Shown: piece after piece, positions 15,848 to 23,652 of the stretch | Layout of the letters: each line of letters begins with the position of its first letter | Position numbering within the stretch: the stretch's first letter is position 1 | DNA from: CAYLRY01 sp964386535 | GTDB lineage: Bacteria > Chloroflexota > Dehalococcoidia > Dehalococcoidales > UBA3254 | DNA length: 51,513 nucleotides | Direction: 5' to 3' | Assembly (NCBI GenBank): GCA_964386535.1 | Contig: CAYLRY010000019.1 | Location: 1 to 51,513, forward strand | Notes under the pieces: model-generated | The model's input: the letters and a program-made list of their open reading frames with translations, nothing else | Told to the model about the DNA's origin: nothing | Database searches by the model: none | Made by a program: the position numbers and the translations under genes

Positions 15848-17509
15848 TTAATGATTGTATTCTTCCTCTATCATTTTTTCATCTAGCTTGGTAAACAGCG
15901 GTTGGGGAGGAACCAGCTTTTGCCCGGCTGGCGGCAGGCTGAAGCTCCAGCCATTCTCCTGGATAGCGCCGGCGTAACCCAGATAATCATGTAATTTTTG
16001 TGAACTAAAAGGCAGAAATGGGTAAAAAACAATTCTAAGGCAAGCCAATACTGAAATAACGACATATAGAGAAGTACCAGCCGCCGCTTTATCCTGTTTA
16101 ATAACCTTCCATGGAGATTGATTGTCCAAATAGCGGTTGGCCTCCTGAGCCAGCGTCATGGCTGTTTTTATAGCTTCCTTAAAATGGCATTGAGAAATCA
16201 TTTCATCTGTTTTTAACACAGTCTCTTTAGCTTTATCAAGCAATTGAAGGCTTTGAGTGTCCAGTATACCTGGCTCGGGGATAGCTCCAGTGAAATTGCG
16301 GTAAGTAAATGTCAGGACCCGGTGAGCCAGATTGCCATAAGTGGCCACCAGTTCGTCATTGTTACGGCGGTACAATTCACTCCAGGAAAAATCGGTATCA
16401 TTGGTTTCCGGCATGTTGATGGACAAGAGGTATCTCAATGGATCCGGATCGTATCGTGAAAGGTAGTCAGGCAGCCAGACAGCCCAGTTGCGGCTTTTGG
16501 AAAATTTTTTCATGTCAAAGGTTAAAAACTCATTAGCCGGTACATCATAAGGCAAGGGCAGGTTTCCATAACCTAAAAGCATGGCAGGCCAGATAATGGT
16601 ATGGAAAACGATATTGTCTTTGCCGATAAAATAGTAGGCTTTAGCATCATTCTGCCAGAATGAGCGCCATTTTTCACCATGATGATTTTTCTCAGCCCAC
16701 TCCTTGCTGGCAGACAGGTATCCAATGACAGCCTCAAACCAGACGTATATACGTTTACCGTCATAACCCGGTAAAGGAATGGGTACTCCCCATTCCATAT
16801 CCCTGGTAATGGCTCTGTCTTTTAAGCCTTCATCCAGATAATGGAGGGTGAAATTATAGACATTTGGTTTCCAATAGGTGTTGGGCTTAATCCAGTTGGT
16901 TAACTGATCCTGGAAGGCTCCCAGTTTTAAAAAGAAATGCTCAGAGCCCTTAAATTCAGGTTTTGTTCCACAGAGACGGCACCGGAGGTCAATTAAATCA
17001 ACCGGGTTCATCGGTTTTCCACACTGGTCACATTGATCTCCCCTGGCTTCATTAAATTTACAGAAAGGACAAGTACCTTCAACATAGCGGTCGGTAAGAA
17101 AACGCTGGCATTTGGGACACCAAGCCTGAAGTACGTTATCTTTATAAATGTAGCCCTTATTTAAAAGGGTGAGGAAAAAGTCCTGAGTGACCTTTATGTG
17201 ATTGGCAGTATGAGTATGGGTAAAAAGATCAAAAGAAATACCTAACTTCTTGAAAGTTTCTGTAAACTGGTCATGATAGTGAGTGGCAACCTCTTCAGGT
17301 GTTTTTTGATCCTGTTCGGCCTTGAGTGTTATAGGCGTACCGTGCATATCACTGCCAGAGACCATCAGCACTTCATTTCCCTTGATGCGGTGAAAGCGGG
17401 CAAATATATCTGCGGGAATGTATGCTCCGGCCGCATGACCCAAATGAATGGGGCCGCTGGCATAAGGCCAGGCTACGCCGATAAATATTTTTTCTTTTTT
17501 ATCCGTCAT
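15848..17509 (-). CDS. metG: Methionyl-tRNA synthetase
   Basis: A 553-residue class I synthetase that charges tRNA-Met. Visible are the HIGH-type Pro-Ile-His-Leu-Gly-His near residue 19, four Cys pairs between about 125 and 175 forming the double zinc knuckle of the E. coli/archaeal-type enzyme, and the Lys-Phe-Ser-Lys-Ser form of KMSKS near 320. It lacks the C-terminal dimerisation/tRNA-binding extension of some MetRS. ATG at 17509 follows AGGTG by six bases; the TTG at 17527 has no ribosome site. It lies between a small zinc protein and the polyprenyl synthase. Confidence 0.97.
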   Translation of the reverse strand: MTDKKEKIFIGVAWPYASGPIHLGHAAGAYIPADIFARFHRIKGNEVLMVSGSDMHGTPITLKAEQDQKTPEEVATHYHDQFTETFKKLGISFDLFTHTHTANHIKVTQDFFLTLLNKGYIYKDNVLQAWCPKCQRFLTDRYVEGTCPFCKFNEARGDQCDQCGKPMNPVDLIDLRCRLCGTKPEFKGSEHFFLKLGAFQDQLTNWIKPNTYWKPNVYNFTLHYLDEGLKDRAITRDMEWGVPIPLPGYDGKRIYVWFEAVIGYLSASKEWAEKNHHGEKWRSFWQNDAKAYYFIGKDNIVFHTIIWPAMLLGYGNLPLPYDVPANEFLTFDMKKFSKSRNWAVWLPDYLSRYDPDPLRYLLSINMPETNDTDFSWSELYRRNNDELVATYGNLAHRVLTFTYRNFTGAIPEPGILDTQSLQLLDKAKETVLKTDEMISQCHFKEAIKTAMTLAQEANRYLDNQSPWKVIKQDKAAAGTSLYVVISVLACLRIVFYPFLPFSSQKLHDYLGYAGAIQENGWSFSLPPAGQKLVPPQPLFTKLDEKMIEEEYNH

Positions 17510-17554
17510 TAAATGCACCTTATCCAAGTATTTATTTTCAATAATAATGGAAGC

Positions 17555-17761
17555 TCAATCCGTACTCAAGTTAAACAGTGATTCCGTGTTGTTATTTTCT
17601 GGTTCGCTATTAATAAGTCCTTTTTTGTGGCAGCATGCCATGCAAATGGTCACATTTTGACTTTTGGACTCTTCCATAGACAGGTAACGTTCGGGATAAG
17701 GAATGGTACGGTGACAAAAATCACACTTAATATTTCCCAATGAAATACATCCGCGACGCAC
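17555..17761 (-). CDS. Small zinc-binding hypothetical protein
   Basis: A 68-residue protein with Cys-Asp-Phe-Cys near residue 13 and Cys-Met-Ala-Cys-Cys-His near 40, spaced for one treble-clef or ribbon zinc site. The C-terminal tail is polar. The GTG start has an excellent AAGGAGG, so it is translated. It sits 10 bases after rsmI and 45 before metG, between two RNA-related genes. I do not know the family; a nucleic-acid or ribosome-linked role is only a guess from the neighbours. Confidence 0.75.
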   Translation of the reverse strand: MRRGCISLGNIKCDFCHRTIPYPERYLSMEESKSQNVTICMACCHKKGLINSEPENNNTESLFNLSTD

Positions 17762-17771
17762 GCTAACCTCC

Positions 17772-18587
17772 TTATTTATTTTTTATCCAGGCTGAATAAA
17801 GATCTTTTCTGGAGAGCCCGGTTTCTCCGACCAGTTGCGAAATGGCAGTTTTCGCTGTGATACCAGACTTTTGCATACGGCTTATACGATCTTCAATAGC
17901 TTCATCAGGGGTAGATTTTCCTGATATAGTATTCCCGGCAATTACCAGTGTAAACTCACCTTTGGGCGATGTGAAGTGCTTTAAGGCTTCGTTGATCGTC
18001 CCGCGAAATACTTCTTCATGGATTTTGGTCAATTCACGACACACTGCCAGCTTTCTATCACCCAGGACATCTTGCATATCCTCCAGGCTTTTTATTATTC
18101 TATGGGGAGATTCAAAAATGATTAAGGTGTGTGGTAAATTAGCAACTGTATCCAACATTCTGCGTCGTTCTCCGGTTTTATGTGGTAAAAAACCCAGGAA
18201 AAGGAAGGTATTAGTGGGCAGCCCAGACAGAACCAACGCAGTAACAAGGACAGACGGTCCTGGAACTGGGACAATCGTGAAATTCCGTTCAACTGCGGCG
18301 GACAACAGTTCATACCCAGGATCTGAAATTCCTGGCATACCAGCATCTGAAACCAGCGCTACGTCATCATGTTCCAACCGATTTAATATATAGTCCAGTT
18401 TGGTCAATTTATTATGCTCATAATAACTGGTGGTGGGTGTTTTTATATCATATGCAGAAAGCAGCCGCCGGGTTTTCCGGGTATCTTCAGCCGCAATCAG
18501 CTTGACTTCCTTTAGAATTCGAATAGCACGGAAGGTAAGGTCTTCAAGATTTCCAATAGGGGTTGCAACCACGTATAATGCAGGCAT
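17772..18587 (-). CDS. rsmI: 16S rRNA (cytidine-1402 2'-O)-methyltransferase
   Basis: A 271-residue tetrapyrrole-methylase-fold enzyme. Diagnostic segments: Val-Ala-Thr-Pro-Ile-Gly-Asn-Leu-Glu-Asp near the start, Ala-Glu-Asp-Thr-Arg-Lys-Thr, Ser-Asp-Ala-Gly-Met-Pro-Gly-Ile-Ser-Asp-Pro-Gly near residue 80, and Pro-Gly-Pro-Ser. It uses SAM to methylate the ribose of C1402 in the decoding centre of 16S rRNA. The length is usual. It is the first gene of the long minus-strand unit, with its own promoter upstream. Confidence 0.96.
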   Translation of the reverse strand: MPALYVVATPIGNLEDLTFRAIRILKEVKLIAAEDTRKTRRLLSAYDIKTPTTSYYEHNKLTKLDYILNRLEHDDVALVSDAGMPGISDPGYELLSAAVERNFTIVPVPGPSVLVTALVLSGLPTNTFLFLGFLPHKTGERRRMLDTVANLPHTLIIFESPHRIIKSLEDMQDVLGDRKLAVCRELTKIHEEVFRGTINEALKHFTSPKGEFTLVIAGNTISGKSTPDEAIEDRISRMQKSGITAKTAISQLVGETGLSRKDLYSAWIKNK

Positions 18588-18610
18588 TCCATCTTTTTCC
18601 TGATGTCGCT

Positions 18611-18640
18611 ATTATATCCCATACTTGATGATTCGTCCAA
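18611..18640 (-). promoter_or_regulatory. Putative promoter for rsmI-metG unit
   Basis: On the minus strand TTGGAC (18635-18640) and a perfect TATAAT (18611-18616) lie 18 bases apart, some 25 bases before the rsmI start. Confidence 0.6.
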
Positions 18641-18667
18641 TTTATAATCTTCAAAGATGAAGTAAAA

Positions 18668-18696
18668 TTACCATTTATCAAATGTTGTGTTATAAT
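18668..18696 (+). promoter_or_regulatory. Putative promoter for argS
   Basis: TTACCA (18668-18673) and TATAAT (18691-18696) are 17 bases apart. The transcript would have a leader of about 165 bases; I saw no T-box signature or terminator in it. Confidence 0.5.
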
Positions 18697-18869
18697 TCTT
18701 GCGTAAACCCGGCGTTTATGCCAAATGGTATTGTTGCATCGCAGATTTAATCAATAGATGGATTTCCGGATTATTAAGAAATTCTTGTTGGTTTAATTTT
18801 TAAGATAATAATTAATTAATATAAACAGGATCATGCAGGCAGGCATCTTAACTATGGAAGGTGAGTTAA

Positions 18870-20561
18870 TTGGGGAATACTAATAATATCAAAGGAATAA
18901 TTGAGGCTAAACAACATCTCGTCGCTATTATAAAAAGGGCTGCCGAGGACGCACAAAAAGCAGGAAAACTGCCTTCAGTGACGTTGCCCGAAATAACGCT
19001 GGAACGGCCTCAGAATGCAGAGCATGGGGATTACGCCTCCAGTTACCCTTTGAAACTGGCCAGAACTACACGAATAAATCCACTGGTCATTGCGAGAGAG
19101 CTGACCGGTTTTATGGAATTGGACTCTCAGATCGCTGGAGTTCACGTAGCTCCTCCTGGTTTTATTAACTTTATGCTAAATAAGAGTTGGTTAGCAGGAC
19201 AGGTCAACAATATTCTTTCCGCTGGTGCAAGTTTTGGCAATAGCCATCAAGGTAAAGATACTCGCATACAAATTGAATTCGTCAGCGCCAATCCAACCGG
19301 TCCCTTACATGTGGGTAACGGTCGAGGGGCCATTCTGGGCAGCGCTCTGGCCAATGTGCTGACGGCTGCCGGTTATAGTGTTGAGCAGGAATATTATGTA
19401 AATGATGCGGGCAATCAAGTGAATACCTTCTTTCGCTCGCTCTATGCCCGATACCAACAGGTTTTAAACATAGATGTAGAAATGCCATCTGATGGTTACC
19501 AGGGATCCTATGTTACGGAACTGGCGAAAGAAATTATTAACGAACACGGCGACCAATTTCTGAAGCCACCTGAAGAGGAATCTATAAAGGCATTAGGCCA
19601 AATAGGTTTACATAAAATGCTCGATCGAATTCGTACAGACCTGGAGCTATTAAGAGTAAATTTTGATGTCTGGTTCAGTGAGCTTAGCCTTTACAATAAT
19701 GGTTTATATCAAGAGGTAATGGACCGGCTGCGCAGGGAGGGTTTTATTACAGAACGTGAAGGAGCTACCTGGTTTGTTTCTACAGCTCTGGGAGATGATA
19801 AAGATAATGTGGTAGTAAGGGGAGATAATTCTCCAACCTATTTTGCTTCAGATATTGCTTATCATTACGATAAGTTTTTACGGAGAAAGTTTGATAGAGT
19901 AATTGATATCTGGGGAGCAGATCATCAAGGGCATGTTTCACGCATGAAGGCTGTTGTTAATGCCCTGGGAATTGATCCAAAACGGCTAGAGGTCATTCTT
20001 TATCAGTTGGTTACATTGTGCCGCGGGGATGAAATAGTACGTATTTCTAAACGCAGCGGCGATATGATTACTTTACGCGAGGTCATAGAAGAAGTTGGCG
20101 CTGATGCATGCCGTTTTTTCTTCCTTTCCAGATCTTCGGATAGCCAGATGGACTTCGATCTGGAATTGGCAAAAAAGCAATCCCAGGATAATCCGGTTTA
20201 TTATGTCCAATATGCGCACGCCCGCATATCCAGTATTTTACGGCTGGCCAGTGACAAGGGTATTGATTATAGCAAAGGTGATGTATCTTTACTTACAAGT
20301 GAGCCTGAACTAGCCTTAATTCGCCAAATGTTGAGATTAGAGGAAATTATAGAGGTTATTGTACAGACTTCTGAACCACATCATTTGACATACTATGTTC
20401 AGGATCTAGCAACGATATTTCATAGTTTTTATAAACAATGCCGCGTTATTACCGAAGACGATGCCGTAACTCGAGCTCGTTTGAAACTGGTTGAAGCAAC
20501 TAAAGTGGTGCTGGCAAAGTCTTTGCATTTGATGGGAATTAACTCGCCGGAAAAAATGTAA
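18870..20561 (+). CDS. argS: Arginyl-tRNA synthetase
   Basis: A 563-residue class I synthetase charging tRNA-Arg. It has the N-terminal Add-1 domain, then Asn-Pro-Thr-Gly-Pro-Leu-His-Val-Gly-Asn-Gly-Arg-Gly near residue 140, where the second His of HIGH is Asn, a conserved Trp-Gly-Ala-Asp-His-Gln near 350, and a Lys-Arg-Ser-Gly replacement for KMSKS, as in many ArgRS. The C-terminal all-helical DALR anticodon domain starts around 445 (Tyr-Val-Gln-Tyr-Ala-His-Ala-Arg). Translation starts at TTG, five bases after GGAAGGTGAG. trpS follows 88 bases downstream. Confidence 0.95.
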   Translation: MGNTNNIKGIIEAKQHLVAIIKRAAEDAQKAGKLPSVTLPEITLERPQNAEHGDYASSYPLKLARTTRINPLVIARELTGFMELDSQIAGVHVAPPGFINFMLNKSWLAGQVNNILSAGASFGNSHQGKDTRIQIEFVSANPTGPLHVGNGRGAILGSALANVLTAAGYSVEQEYYVNDAGNQVNTFFRSLYARYQQVLNIDVEMPSDGYQGSYVTELAKEIINEHGDQFLKPPEEESIKALGQIGLHKMLDRIRTDLELLRVNFDVWFSELSLYNNGLYQEVMDRLRREGFITEREGATWFVSTALGDDKDNVVVRGDNSPTYFASDIAYHYDKFLRRKFDRVIDIWGADHQGHVSRMKAVVNALGIDPKRLEVILYQLVTLCRGDEIVRISKRSGDMITLREVIEEVGADACRFFFLSRSSDSQMDFDLELAKKQSQDNPVYYVQYAHARISSILRLASDKGIDYSKGDVSLLTSEPELALIRQMLRLEEIIEVIVQTSEPHHLTYYVQDLATIFHSFYKQCRVITEDDAVTRARLKLVEATKVVLAKSLHLMGINSPEKM

Positions 20562-20649
20562 ATAAGTCTTATCATTTAAATTTTCTGTTTTAACATAATA
20601 TACAATGACAATTAAAAGCTAAAGCAAAAAAGCTTGAAAAGGAAAAATA

Positions 20650-21621
20650 ATGAAACGTGTATTTTCAGGGACACGTCCCACGGGTAAATTGCATCTTGGT
20701 AATTATCTAGGTGCGCTTCAGAATTACGTAAAATTACAGGATGAATATGAGTGTGTTTATTGCATCGTAGACTGGCATGCTTTAACCACGTTAACTGATA
20801 CCAGCGAGATGCAGAATAATATTTTTGATATGGCTCTGGACTGGCTAGCGGCTGGAATTGATCCCAAATGTACAATAATGTTTGTACAGTCACATGTACC
20901 TGAGGTAACGGAACTCCATTTATTGTTAAGCATGATTACTCCTTTAAGCTGGTTATTACGTGTGCCTACCTTTAAAGAAAAAGCGAAACAACATCCTGAA
21001 AATGTCAATTACGGGCTGGTAGGTTATCCTGTTTTACAAACCGCTGATATTATTCTTTATAAAGCCGAAGTAGTACCAGTTGGAGAGGACCAGTTGCCCC
21101 ATTTGGAGCTTGCCAGAGAAATTGTACGCCGTTTCAATACCCTGGTAGGACCCACCTTTCTAGAGCCTGTAGCGAAATTAACCTCGTTTCCCATGATCAT
21201 AGGTCTGGATGGCAAGGAAAAAATGAGCAAGTCTCTGAATAATCAATTGGAAATTTCTTCTTCCCCGGAAGAAATCATTGCCAGGATAAAGATGGCTGTC
21301 ACGGATCCAGCCCGTATCTATCGTCGAGATCCAGGGCACCCGGAGGTATGCAATATTTACCGTTTTCATCAGTATTTCAATTCTGCAAAATTAGATGAAA
21401 TAGCAGCTAATTGTAAATCTGCCCAGATTGGGTGTGTAGAATGTAAAATGCTGGCAGCTCAAGAAATTAACCAGTCTCTTGAGCCCTTCCGGCAAAAAAG
21501 GGCTGAACTGGCTGCCCATCCGGAATATATTAATGAAGTTCTGGCTGACGGTGCGAGGCGTGCAAGGAGTATTGCCAGAGTTACATTGGATGAAGCCAAA
21601 CAGCGTATGGGAATCCGTTAA
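20650..21621 (+). CDS. trpS: Tryptophanyl-tRNA synthetase
   Basis: A 323-residue class I synthetase. The start contains Ser-Gly-Thr-Arg-Pro-Thr-Gly-Lys-Leu-His-Leu-Gly-Asn (HIGH region), the tryptophan pocket includes Val-Gly-Glu-Asp-Gln near 143, and Lys-Glu-Lys-Met-Ser-Lys-Ser sits near 190. It joins tryptophan to its tRNA. The ATG follows AAAGGAAAA. It probably shares the argS transcript and is closed by a strong terminator. Confidence 0.96.
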   Translation: MKRVFSGTRPTGKLHLGNYLGALQNYVKLQDEYECVYCIVDWHALTTLTDTSEMQNNIFDMALDWLAAGIDPKCTIMFVQSHVPEVTELHLLLSMITPLSWLLRVPTFKEKAKQHPENVNYGLVGYPVLQTADIILYKAEVVPVGEDQLPHLELAREIVRRFNTLVGPTFLEPVAKLTSFPMIIGLDGKEKMSKSLNNQLEISSSPEEIIARIKMAVTDPARIYRRDPGHPEVCNIYRFHQYFNSAKLDEIAANCKSAQIGCVECKMLAAQEINQSLEPFRQKRAELAAHPEYINEVLADGARRARSIARVTLDEAKQRMGIR

Positions 21622-21653
21622 AATCAGAGAATTTTTCCCCAGCTAAACAAACA

Positions 21654-21695
21654 GCAGATGGAATAGACTTTTAATTCTTCCATCTGCTTTATTTT
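21654..21695 (+). terminator. Intrinsic terminator after trpS
   Basis: GCAGATGGAA (21654-21663) pairs perfectly with TTCCATCTGC (21678-21687), followed by TTTATTTT. Confidence 0.85.
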
Positions 21696-21802
21696 CGTCT
21701 AACACAACCACTTAATAATCATTCCAATGGATCAATGAATGGCTGGTTATTCCATCGTTTTTTAGTTATTTACGCCGACTTATGCCTGTCCAGTAAAAAA
21801 GC

Positions 21803-22120
21803 TTATTTACCGGTTCTGACTTTATGATAGCAGGCGCTGCAATACACCGGACGTCCAGCCCTAGGCTCAAAGGGTACCTGGGTCTCTTTACCACATTCAG
21901 TACATATTACGGTAAACAATTGACGGCTGGGAGGTGTAAAAGTAGGCATTTTTTCGATGGGACGCTCGGTCCTTCTAGCTGCACGGGTGGCGCGACAAGC
22001 CTGGCAGCGTTTGGGTGGGTGAGTGTGGCCCTTGGCATGAAATGCCTGCTGCTCCTCAGCGGTAAAAGTGAAAGGGTTTCCACATTCGTAGCAGACTAGA
22101 TCTTTATCTTTAAAGTCCAA
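21803..22120 (-). CDS. Zinc-ribbon domain protein
   Basis: A 105-residue protein with three Cys-x-x-Cys groups and a Cys-Ser-Ala-Cys ending: Cys-Tyr-Glu-Cys-Gly near residue 11, Cys-Gln-Ala-Cys-Arg near 42, Cys-Thr-Glu-Cys-Gly near 72, Cys-Ser-Ala-Cys near 95. This gives two zinc ribbons, an N-terminal Asp-Lys-x-Leu-Val-Cys type common in Chloroflexota and clostridia, and a second CxxC ribbon. A basic linker lies between them, fitting nucleic-acid binding. The TTG at 22120 is chosen as it follows AGGAGG by 9 bases and gives the family's normal N-terminus; the longer frame from 22150 would place the ribosome site inside the gene. Function unknown. Confidence 0.85.
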   Translation of the reverse strand: MDFKDKDLVCYECGNPFTFTAEEQQAFHAKGHTHPPKRCQACRATRAARRTERPIEKMPTFTPPSRQLFTVICTECGKETQVPFEPRAGRPVYCSACYHKVRTGK

Positions 22121-22246
22121 CTGGAATGGCCTCCTGTAAAAATATTGCAACCAGCGGTTAAACCAATTTGCTTAACCAGTATACACGATATTTAGAACAG
22201 AATGCAAAACGAATTCGAATATTATTTCCCCACTGTTTATTTTACT

Positions 22247-23464
22247 TTACAAAACAGTAAGGGTTTTTCTCAGGCTGTATAACGCATGCATGACCGATCT
22301 TCTGGCCAGTAGAGCATGTCGGCCTGGATAGGTTTGCGAAACATTTAATTCTTTTTTTCCTTTTACATTGACCGCGACAAAAGCTACACCTATTACGGCT
22401 CCATCTTTATTTTCAATGTAACCATCCAGCCCGATCCCAATATCAGCATAAAATTTTTCTATGACCATGGATGCCATGCAAGAAGCTGTCTGGGTATCAG
22501 TTTTCGGCGTTTTAGAATCAGCGATAATACCCAGCGAAGCTCTTATGTCATTGTTAGCGGTTACGAGTCCGCCTCTGAAAAAACGCTGGCTGTCCGGTAA
22601 ATTAGCCAGGGAATAAGCCAGAAAGCCGGATGTGAATGACTCCGCGATAGCGATGGTCAATCCCTTGTTAAGAAGTTGACGTGCTATGATTTCTTCCAAA
22701 GTATCATCATCTACGCCCCAGATATTGTCCTTTAGCATATTTTGAAGAGTTGACTCACGTTCCCTGATCAGAGCGTAAGCAGTCTCTTTATTAGCGGCTT
22801 TGGCAGTAATACGCATATGTATTCCATCCGGTTTAGCGTAAAGCGCCAGTGTCGGATTAGGCATTCCCATAAAAGGACCAACCATTTCATCCAGCTTAGC
22901 TTCGGATAATCCCCAGGTCTTAAGTGTACGTGAAACAATGATTGATCCGGCCTTCTTTTCCAGCCTGGGATGTACTTCCCTCAACCACATGGGCTGCATT
23001 TCTGCTGGCGGTCCTGGCAAAGAAATGATGGTTTTACCGTTCTTTTCTACCCACCATCCAGGGGCAGTTCCAAGCGGATTAAGTATTGCGGTAGCTGATG
23101 GTATAAGAGTCGCCTGTTTGAGATTGTTAACCGGCATTTCCATTCCCAAACGTCCGAAATATTCAGTGATATGTTTTTTAGAGGCGGCGTCTATTTCCAT
23201 TTTTTCATTCATGAGCCCTGCAATAACTTCCCTTGTTATGTCTCCCTTTGTAGGACCCAGTCCGCCAGTAATAATAGTAATATCAGAACGTTTAAAGGCC
23301 TGTTGTAATACCCCCAGAAACCGCTCAAAATTATCACCCACAATAGAAGCGTAAAACAGATCAATTCCCAATGTCGCCAACTGATTTGCGATGAAGGGTG
23401 TATTAGTATCCGTGATTTGACCCAATAAGAGTTCTGTTCCGCTGGCTATAATCTCTGCTTTCAT
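22247..23464 (-). CDS. cinA: CinA family protein (MoCF domain plus PncC-like domain)
   Basis: A 405-residue two-domain protein. Residues 1-170 form the COG1058/MoCF-like domain (Gly-Thr-Glu-Leu-Leu-Leu-Gly, Thr-Gly-Gly-Leu-Gly-Pro-Thr-Lys-Gly-Asp), linked to ADP-ribose pyrophosphatase activity. The C-terminal CinA domain from about 245 resembles nicotinamide-mononucleotide deamidase, used in pyridine-nucleotide recycling. There the usual Ala-Glu-Ser-Cys-Thr-Gly-Gly reads Ala-Glu-Ser-Phe-Thr-Ser-Gly, so deamidase activity is uncertain. The ATG at 23464 gives the family's standard Met-Lys-Ala-Glu-Ile-Ile start; 31 extra upstream codons are not part of the family. Confidence 0.92.
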   Translation of the reverse strand: MKAEIIASGTELLLGQITDTNTPFIANQLATLGIDLFYASIVGDNFERFLGVLQQAFKRSDITIITGGLGPTKGDITREVIAGLMNEKMEIDAASKKHITEYFGRLGMEMPVNNLKQATLIPSATAILNPLGTAPGWWVEKNGKTIISLPGPPAEMQPMWLREVHPRLEKKAGSIIVSRTLKTWGLSEAKLDEMVGPFMGMPNPTLALYAKPDGIHMRITAKAANKETAYALIRERESTLQNMLKDNIWGVDDDTLEEIIARQLLNKGLTIAIAESFTSGFLAYSLANLPDSQRFFRGGLVTANNDIRASLGIIADSKTPKTDTQTASCMASMVIEKFYADIGIGLDGYIENKDGAVIGVAFVAVNVKGKKELNVSQTYPGRHALLARRSVMHALYSLRKTLTVL

Positions 23465-23613
23465 ATAAGCCGTCCTAATTCTAATTTCCACTGATACCTT
23501 TCCATAATATACCACTAAAATCTCGCCGTAAACAAAAGGTATAAAATTTACATACAAGTTATTCCCAAAGATAGTATTTTAGTACTCTGTAATTTAAATC
23601 CGGTTTTTATTTC

Positions 23614-23642
23614 TTGACAGCTTGAACAATAACATTCAATAA
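23614..23642 (+). promoter_or_regulatory. Putative promoter of the GGDEF/HD-GYP gene
   Basis: TTGACA (23614-23619) and CAATAA (23637-23642) are 17 bases apart. A start about seven bases later would leave almost no 5' leader before the ATG at 23653, which also lacks a ribosome site, so leaderless initiation is possible. Confidence 0.4.
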
Positions 23643-23652
23643 TTGCCTGTTA

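Noticed and set aside
17510..17527. TTG start six codons upstream of metG
   Set aside because: The AGGTG for the ATG at 17509 lies inside this extension.
18703..18869. T-box leader ahead of argS
   Set aside because: No specifier loop, no conserved GGTGG-type T-box core and no terminator were seen.
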